Shown in pieces: positions 58,763 to 64,000 of a DNA stretch of 64,000 nt. Within the stretch, counting starts at the first letter, position 1. The number at the start of each line of letters is the position of its first letter. Origin of the DNA: CAVPDE01 sp963702565 (GTDB taxonomy: Bacteria; Desulfobacterota; DSM-4660; Desulfatiglandales; HGW-15); contig CAVPDE010000016.1 in the NCBI GenBank assembly GCA_963702565.1, positions 248,001-312,000 on the forward strand. The letters run 5' to 3'. Under the pieces are notes generated by a model. It was given only the letters and a program-made list of their open reading frames with translations. It was not told where the DNA came from and searched no databases. The translations under genes and the position numbers were made by a program.

Positions 58763-61090
58763 ATGAAAAACAGATCAGCAATTTGGGCATTACTCATACT
58801 AACGGTTTTGCTTGTGGTGAGCGCAGGGGCCTATGCGCAGCCCGAAACAGGGGAAGACAAAACCCTCTCTCCGTTCTTTTTCGTAAAAAGCGATGACCCG
58901 GATCTTGACCAGCTTCCCCTCAAATCCACATCTGCTCACGTGCGCATCTCCGGAGTCATTGCCGATGTGGCGGTGACACAGGTCTACAAGAACGAAGGGA
59001 AGAGACCGATCGAGGCGATCTACATCTTCCCGGCTTCCACAAGAGCCGCCGTGTACAGCATGAGAATGACCGTCGGAGATCGGACCCTCATTGCCAAGAT
59101 CGCGAAGAGGGAAGAAGCCCGCCGCGAATACGAGGAAGCCAAACAGTCCGGCAAGAGTGCGTCGCTGCTCGAGCAGCAAAGGCCCAATGTGTTCCAGATG
59201 AACGTGGCGAACATCCTTCCCGGCGACGTGATCCACGTGGAGATGAGGTACACGGAGCTGCTGGTGCCGACCGACGCCGTTTATGAATTCATTTACCCCA
59301 CCGTCGTCGGTCCGCGCTATTCGAATCATGAAACCCAGGCACACGACAACTGGCTGGCGAACCCCTATCTCCAACAGGGGGAATTACCTGCTGATCCCTT
59401 CGACATGAAAGTGGATCTGGCTGCAGGCATGCCTGTCCAAAACATCACCTGTTCTTCCCACAAGGTGACAGTGAAATACGACGGGCCGACCTCCGCCTCC
59501 ATTACGCTCGATCCCTCTGAAAAGAGCGGAGCCAACCGGGACTTCATTTTGAAATACCGTCTTGCGGGCAACCGCATTGAAACCGGGCTCCTTCTCTACA
59601 AAGGCGCTGAGGAGAATTTCTTTCTTCTCATGCTCCAGCCTCCCAAGAGGCCGGCTGACAGAGAAATCCTTCCAAGAGAGTACATCTTCATTGTGGACGT
59701 ATCCGGCTCCATGCACGGTTTTCCATTGGACATGTCCAAGAAACTTCTCAAAGACCTGATCGGTAATCTGAGGACCGGCGACAAATTCAATGTCCTTCTC
59801 TTTGCCGGGGGCTCCTCCCTGATGTCTGAAGAGTCCTTGGCAGCATCTCCCGATAATGTTCAGCGCGCCCTGATCTTGATCGAACGCCAGCGCGGCGGCG
59901 GAGGCACAGAGCTTTTGCCCGCTCTCAAGAGAGCCCTTGCAATCCCCAGGGCCGAAGGATTCTCCCGGACGGTCGTGATTGCTACGGACGGGTATGTGGC
60001 CGTGGAGGAAAAAGCCTTTGATCACATCCGAAACAACCTGGGAGACGCGAATGTCTTCACTTTCGGGATTGGGTCGGCAGTCAATCGCCACCTCATTGAA
60101 GGGATGGCGAGGGTCGGCATGGGGGAGCCCTTTGTGATCACCAAGCCGGAGGAAGCTCCGGAAAAGGCGAAGAAATTCCGGCAGCTCATCCTTTCGCCGG
60201 TTCTAACCCGGGTCAAGGTGGATTTCAGGAGTTTCGAGGCCTATGACGTGGAACCGCCATCCATTCCCGATGTTCTGGCCGATAGACCGATCACGGTTTT
60301 CGGGAAATGGAGAGGAAACCCGAGCGGAAGCATTCGCATCAGCGGTCTCAGCGGAACCCATCCTTATGACGCTAAGTTTCAGGTCGAGAAGGTCAACCCT
60401 CTGGAGAGCAACTCGGCATTGCGATACCTCTGGGCGCGCCACCGAATCAGCCTGCTCTCCGACTACAACCTGCTCCGGCCGAATGACGAAAGGGTGAAAG
60501 AAGTGACAAGCCTCGGGCTGACTTACAATCTCTTAACCGCCTACACGTCTTTCGTGGCCATTGATTCCCAGGTTCGCCTTGTAGACGGCCAAGCCGTGAC
60601 AGTCAAACAACCCCTTCCCCTGCCTCAGGGCGTTTCCAATTACGCGGTAGGTGAAGGAGCGAAGCTGGCCGCCCCTTCCAGCGCTGCTTTTGGTTTCGTG
60701 CAGGCACAGAGACAGTACAGCAAGAACGCTGCTGACAAGCAGGAGTTTGCTGTCGAAAAAACCGACCATAAGACCATCCGGCTCAAAAAGATCGAGGGGA
60801 ATGGAGATTTGACGGAAACCTTGGTGAGTAACGCGGTCATGAAGGAAATGGAGGCCATCAACCGGTGTATCAAAAAAACAGGCATTGAAAAGACGTCCCT
60901 CAAAGGCGAATGGATCTTTACCCTGCTCGTGGGTTCTGACGGCCGAGTGAAAGAAGTGCGTGCCCTAAAAGGACCTGCGACCCCTGAAGACCTTTCGCGC
61001 TGCATTCAGGAGATCCTAAAGACCATACGATTCCATGCAGACTCGGGACGCGGGGATGTCCCCTTGAAACTCACCTTCTCCTTGGTCTAA
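58763..61090 (+). CDS. VIT and vWA domain protein with C-terminal AgmX/PglI-like domain
   Basis: A 775-residue exported protein. Signal peptide in 1-25 (LILTVLLVVSAGAYA), VIT domain in about 45-170 (KSTSAHVRISGVIADVAVTQ, KREEARREYEEAKQSGKSAS), a linker, then a vWA domain with MIDAS motif IFIVDVSGSMHGFPLDM near 306 and a later VIATDGYVAVEEKAFDHI. The last 90 residues resemble AgmX/PglI/TonB-like C-terminal domains (KEMEAINRCIKKTGIEKTSL, WIFTLLVGSDGRVKEVRALK). It probably binds a partner or surface structure metal-dependently. GGAGG precedes the ATG. Downstream of an ECF sigma and its anti-sigma. Confidence 0.88.
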   Translation: MKNRSAIWALLILTVLLVVSAGAYAQPETGEDKTLSPFFFVKSDDPDLDQLPLKSTSAHVRISGVIADVAVTQVYKNEGKRPIEAIYIFPASTRAAVYSMRMTVGDRTLIAKIAKREEARREYEEAKQSGKSASLLEQQRPNVFQMNVANILPGDVIHVEMRYTELLVPTDAVYEFIYPTVVGPRYSNHETQAHDNWLANPYLQQGELPADPFDMKVDLAAGMPVQNITCSSHKVTVKYDGPTSASITLDPSEKSGANRDFILKYRLAGNRIETGLLLYKGAEENFFLLMLQPPKRPADREILPREYIFIVDVSGSMHGFPLDMSKKLLKDLIGNLRTGDKFNVLLFAGGSSLMSEESLAASPDNVQRALILIERQRGGGGTELLPALKRALAIPRAEGFSRTVVIATDGYVAVEEKAFDHIRNNLGDANVFTFGIGSAVNRHLIEGMARVGMGEPFVITKPEEAPEKAKKFRQLILSPVLTRVKVDFRSFEAYDVEPPSIPDVLADRPITVFGKWRGNPSGSIRISGLSGTHPYDAKFQVEKVNPLESNSALRYLWARHRISLLSDYNLLRPNDERVKEVTSLGLTYNLLTAYTSFVAIDSQVRLVDGQAVTVKQPLPLPQGVSNYAVGEGAKLAAPSSAAFGFVQAQRQYSKNAADKQEFAVEKTDHKTIRLKKIEGNGDLTETLVSNAVMKEMEAINRCIKKTGIEKTSLKGEWIFTLLVGSDGRVKEVRALKGPATPEDLSRCIQEILKTIRFHADSGRGDVPLKLTFSLV

Positions 61091-61100
61091 CCTCTTCCCT

Positions 61101-61183
61101 CCCCTCACCCTTCCCCTCTCCCCCAGCTTGGGGGAGAGGTTTTCCCGCCACCGGCGGCGCCGAAGGCGCCCAGGGGCGGGGTG
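61101..61183. repeat. CCCTCACCC-type inverted repeat
   Basis: Central hairpin CCTCTCCCCC (61115-61124) and GGGGGAGAGG (61130-61139), 10-bp perfect arms with an AGCTT loop, flanked by CCCCTCACCC on the left and GGGGTGAGGGG on the right. It could also serve as terminator for the vWA gene. Confidence 0.75.
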
Positions 61184-61347
61184 AGGGGGCTTCTTCCAAG
61201 GGAAGTTCATTGGTTGAGGGGCCTTGTCTTCTGCTTGTTTCGTTCTTACTATTCTGCTACGTTTTGATCATCTTTGGTCTAAATCCATCAATACGCTTTC
61301 AAACCAATTTTTTTCAGCAAGCATGCCCTTGCAGGAAAGGAGTGACC

Positions 61348-61608
61348 ATGGCTGAGAAACCCGAAGGACTGACCTTCAAAGAGCACCAGAGAATCGGAAA
61401 GCAAATACTCAAACTTCGGCAGGATCTCAAGAAGTTGGATCTCAAGATCATCGCAGCCTACGGGAAATCCTCCAAGTCTGCGAGACAGGCAGAAAAACTC
61501 CTCAATGATCTCGCACTCCTTCAAACCGAGCTCAACAAAAGACTCTGCGAGGAGAACCCGACTTCAAGCAACCTGGAACTTCTAGCCTGTTACTACCCCA
61601 CGGCATAA
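61348..61608 (+). CDS. Small helical hypothetical protein
   Basis: An 86-residue protein with a long coiled-coil-like helix (HQRIGKQILKLRQDLKKLDL, KSSKSARQAEKLLNDLALLQ). GGAAAGGAGTGACC precedes ATG 61348, so the frame running up to 61210 is rejected. No family recognised. It precedes the methyltransferase by 11 bases. Confidence 0.6.
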   Translation: MAEKPEGLTFKEHQRIGKQILKLRQDLKKLDLKIIAAYGKSSKSARQAEKLLNDLALLQTELNKRLCEENPTSSNLELLACYYPTA

Positions 61609-61619
61609 CAAGGGGGAGT

Positions 61620-62309
61620 TTGAAGAGGCGGTTCACCATTGAGAGGATTCCCGGCCCGCTGGCTTCTCTTTATGAAAAAGCCTCCAGACTCGTCATCAAG
61701 ACTTATTACAGTCATGTTGCCGAGGAAATCCTTTCCTCTTTTCATCAAGGCCTTCTCCTCGATCTTGGGACAGGCCCTGGTTACCTCCCCATCGAGGTGG
61801 TGAAGCGGTCTTCTCATGTCAGAATCATCGGCGTCGATTTGAGCCGTGTTTTCATTCGCATGGCCAGAGCCAATGCAATCCGAGCCGGATGCGCGGCCAG
61901 GGTCCATTTTGAAGTGGGGAACGCAGCCCACCTGAGGTTCGGAGCGGAGACCTTCGACGGGGTCATCAGTACCGGCATGCTTCACGTTCTCAGGGATCCC
62001 GTGAGGACGATTCGGGAATGCTGGAGAGTGCTCAAGCCGGGACAGAAAGCTTGGATCTACGACCCTGCTAAGGTCTGCTCTCAGGTGGATATGGCTGAGT
62101 GGAAGGCGTCCCTCAGCTCTTTCGAGCGGCTCATGGACCGCTTCCTGCCTCTCTTTGCCCATCTGAATCCGCCGCGCCCTTACACCCGGGACCAGGTGGA
62201 AGAATGGATCGCTCGCACTGCTTTCAAAGATTACACCATAGAAGAGTACGGAACGGAAATGAGGATCAAACTTAAGAAAACAGGTGACCCAGTGAGGACA
62301 AAACAATGA
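61620..62309 (+). CDS. Class I SAM-dependent methyltransferase
   Basis: A 229-residue methyltransferase: motif I LLLDLGTGPGYLPIEVVKRS, motif II IIGVDLSRVFIRMARANA, motif IV TFDGVISTGMLHVLRDPVRT, then CWRVLKPGQKAWIYDPAKVC. These define the Rossmann class I fold; substrate unknown. TTG 61620 is the only start early in the frame, with AAGGGGGAG very close to it, so the exact start is uncertain. Overlaps the gamma-carbonic anhydrase start in ATGA. Confidence 0.82.
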   Translation: MKRRFTIERIPGPLASLYEKASRLVIKTYYSHVAEEILSSFHQGLLLDLGTGPGYLPIEVVKRSSHVRIIGVDLSRVFIRMARANAIRAGCAARVHFEVGNAAHLRFGAETFDGVISTGMLHVLRDPVRTIRECWRVLKPGQKAWIYDPAKVCSQVDMAEWKASLSSFERLMDRFLPLFAHLNPPRPYTRDQVEEWIARTAFKDYTIEEYGTEMRIKLKKTGDPVRTKQ

Positions 62310-62830
62310 TCCGAAGTTTTAGCGGAAAGACTCCCAGAATCGCAACATCCGCTTTTGTGAGTGAAGCCGCTTACGTCATCGGAGACGTGGAGATCGGCGA
62401 AGAGTCCAGCGTGTGGCCCGGAGCGGTCATTCGAGCGGACTTCGGCAAAATCACGATCGGCCGCAACACCGCGGTCGAAGACAACTGTGTCATTCACTCC
62501 GGCACGCCCTCTGCTCCGGTGGGCGATGTGTTCATCGGGGACAGGGTGATCATCGGGCACGGTGCTGTTCTCAACTGCCGAAAGATCGGAGACCATGTCC
62601 TTGTCGGCATGAACGCCACCCTCCTCCATGATTCGGAAATCGGCAGCGACTCCGTGATCGGCGCCTGCTGCCTTGTCGGCCAAGGCGTGAAGATTCCCGA
62701 GCACTCCTTTGTGGTCGGTGTCCCCGGGAAGATCAAAGGCCGGCCCACTCCCGAACAGCTCTGGTGGACCAGGGAGGGATACAAGGAGTACCTGGGACTC
62801 ATCCATCTGTACAAGAAGGAAAAACTCTGA
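62306..62830 (+). CDS. Gamma carbonic anhydrase family protein (left-handed beta helix)
   Basis: A 174-residue hexapeptide-repeat protein: VIGDVEIGEESSVWPGAVIR, EDNCVIHSGTPSA, GDRVIIGHGAVLNCRKIGDH and ATLLHDSEIGSDSVIGACCL, then a C-terminal helix. His in CVIHSG, IIGHGA and LLHDSE correspond to the zinc ligands of gamma carbonic anhydrases. It may also act as an acyltransferase-like YrdA/PaaY protein. Coupled to the methyltransferase upstream. Confidence 0.9.
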   Translation: MIRSFSGKTPRIATSAFVSEAAYVIGDVEIGEESSVWPGAVIRADFGKITIGRNTAVEDNCVIHSGTPSAPVGDVFIGDRVIIGHGAVLNCRKIGDHVLVGMNATLLHDSEIGSDSVIGACCLVGQGVKIPEHSFVVGVPGKIKGRPTPEQLWWTREGYKEYLGLIHLYKKEKL

Positions 62831-62841
62831 GAAGAAGTGTC

Positions 62842-62872
62842 CCTCCGGGCCGTAGGCCCTACAGGCCGGAGG
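62842..62872. repeat. Hairpin with CCTCCGGGCC arms
   Basis: CCTCCGGGCC (62842-62851) and GGCCGGAGG (62864-62872) pair with one bulge around the palindrome GTAGGCCCTAC. Sits 12 bases after the carbonic anhydrase stop and may end that transcript. Confidence 0.6.
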
Positions 62873-62983
62873 CTAAAGTGTCTTAAGTGAGAAGCTGCTC
62901 ATCCGGAAAGGGATTTTCCCGGATTCGCGCTGTCCGCAATCAGCGTTCCGAAAAAGACATAGGGAATAGCACTGAGGTGAGGG

Positions 62984-64000
62984 ATGGTTGAAAAAGTTCT
63001 CATCATGGGGGCTGCAGGACGCGACTTCCACAATTTCAACATTTACTTCAGGGATAATCCCCGTTATCAAGTGGTCGCTTTTACCGCGACGCAGATCCCG
63101 GCCATCGAGGGTCGTCTCTATCCTCCGGAACTCTCGGGAAAGCTCTATCCCGACGGGATCGCCATTTATCCGGAGTCACAGCTCAGGGAACTCATCCGGC
63201 AGCATCAGATCGACCTTGTCGCGCTCTCCTACAGCGACCTTCCCCACGTGGAGGTGATGCACAAGGCTTCCCTGGTCATGGCAGGAGGGGCGGATTTTAT
63301 TCTGATCGGCGCCACCTACACCATGCTCAGGTCCAAGAAACCGGTTGTTTCGGTCTGTGCCGTTCGAACAGGGTGCGGAAAATCCCAGACCACCCGAAAG
63401 GTCTGCCGCATCCTGGGGGACATGCACAGGAAGGTCGTGGTGGTGAGGCACCCTATGCCCTACGGCGACTTGAGAAAACAGATCGTTCAGCGCTTTTCCA
63501 CCTACAAGGATTTCCAGAAGCACCAGTGTACGATTGAAGAGCGAGAGGAATACGAACCCCTTGTGGAGCAGGGCGTTGTGGTTTACGCCGGAGTGGACTA
63601 TGCGAGGATCCTCGAAGCCGCGGAAACCGAAGCCGAGGTGATCGTGTGGGACGGCGGCAACAACGACACCCCGTTCTATTATCCTGATGTGCACCTGGTT
63701 CTCTTTGACCCGCATCGGCCGGGACATGAACTGCTCTACTACCCCGGAGAGACGAACCTGCTGATGGCCGACATCGCCATCATCAACAAGGTGGACACCG
63801 CTTCACCCCGGAACGTGGAGCTGGTTCGAAGAAACATTGAACACTATGCGCCCGGAGCGGATATCCTGCTTGCCGAATCTCCCGTTCTCCTTCAGACCCC
63901 TTCTCGAATTCGAGGCAAGAGTGTGCTTGTCGTAGAGGACGGCCCTACCCTGACTCACGGGGACATGGCCTACGGCGCAGGGCTCATCGCGGCAAGAGCT
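62984..64000 (+). CDS. Cyclic 2,3-diphosphoglycerate synthetase-like GTPase, cut by the window edge
   Basis: A frame of 339 codons from ATG 62984 (GAGGTGAGGG upstream) to the window end, without a stop. MVEKVLIMGAAGRDFHNFNI is an N-terminal Rossmann segment; the P-loop region VCAVRTGCGKSQTTRKVCRI, VVWDGGNNDTPFYYPDVH-like segment (VIVWDGGNNDTPFYYP) and INKVDTASP define the cyclic 2,3-diphosphoglycerate synthetase/GTPase family. The archaeal enzyme makes a compatible solute; bacterial relatives are uncharacterised. The remaining C-terminus lies outside. Confidence 0.83.
   Translation, partial: MVEKVLIMGAAGRDFHNFNIYFRDNPRYQVVAFTATQIPAIEGRLYPPELSGKLYPDGIAIYPESQLRELIRQHQIDLVALSYSDLPHVEVMHKASLVMAGGADFILIGATYTMLRSKKPVVSVCAVRTGCGKSQTTRKVCRILGDMHRKVVVVRHPMPYGDLRKQIVQRFSTYKDFQKHQCTIEEREEYEPLVEQGVVVYAGVDYARILEAAETEAEVIVWDGGNNDTPFYYPDVHLVLFDPHRPGHELLYYPGETNLLMADIAIINKVDTASPRNVELVRRNIEHYAPGADILLAESPVLLQTPSRIRGKSVLVVEDGPTLTHGDMAYGAGLIAARA

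Noticed and set aside
1..64000. CRISPR arrays, rRNA and tRNA genes
   Set aside because: No regularly spaced direct repeats, no conserved rRNA segments and no tRNA TPC-loop motifs were seen by eye.

Overview
The window looks like chromosomal DNA of a Desulfobacterota (former Deltaproteobacteria) bacterium, probably an anaerobic or syntrophic lineage. This is inferred from an ADP-forming acyl-CoA synthetase-like protein, Fe-S proteins with winged-helix heads, a DUF748 envelope protein, an apparent UGA-containing small selenoprotein, an integrase/IS91-type element and many intergenic inverted-repeat families. No rRNA, tRNA or CRISPR array was found.

Left core block (1-15.7 kb): a partial YhhN-type gene at the edge, a DMT exporter, the 5-oxoprolinase genes pxpABC, a DUF47-PiT phosphate operon, a complete livKHMGF amino-acid ABC operon on the minus strand, a YcsI-type (DUF1445) gene, a protoglobin-coupled histidine kinase, an RseC-YHS fusion and an NCS2 nucleobase permease. 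pxpABC, ycsI-like and liv together suggest uptake and opening of pyroglutamate or related amino acids.

Accessory block (about 15.7-34.7 kb): more AT-rich in places, with many small genes. It holds a DUF2845 protein, an HExxH mini-protein, an orphan mreB preceded by a 54-aa membrane protein, a complete IS1182-family insertion sequence with 16-bp perfect ends, a hemerythrin, a cupin, an IS200-like fragment, a secreted hydrolase and a TPR-CHAT lipoprotein. It ends in nested mobile elements: a four-gene DDE/AAA+ transposon sits inside a tyrosine-recombinase gene whose remaining C-terminal part overlaps an IS91-family transposase.

Right core block (34.7-64 kb): a 4Fe-4S protein, a membrane metallophosphoesterase, a transglutaminase-like protein coupled to an acyl-CoA synthetase (ADP-forming)-type protein, periplasmic MsrA, a macro-like protein, a TetR regulator convergent with a 44-aa membrane protein that has its own promoter/operator, a 1139-aa DUF748 protein, the dual-CXXC selenoprotein candidate, a DAG-kinase-like enzyme, a PolX-like HhH protein, a FGGY kinase/KAS III pair, asnA, a hydrolase with a Cys nucleophile, a second 4Fe-4S paralogue, a DUF6599-like plus Tat-exported DUF362-like pair, a sigma/anti-sigma/VIT-vWA operon, a methyltransferase/gamma-carbonic-anhydrase pair and a cyclic 2,3-diphosphoglycerate synthetase-like gene cut by the window end.

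The core blocks carry at least nine kinds of intergenic inverted repeat, some shared between distant loci and some nested in each other. I saw none of these in the accessory block, which supports a different history for that block.
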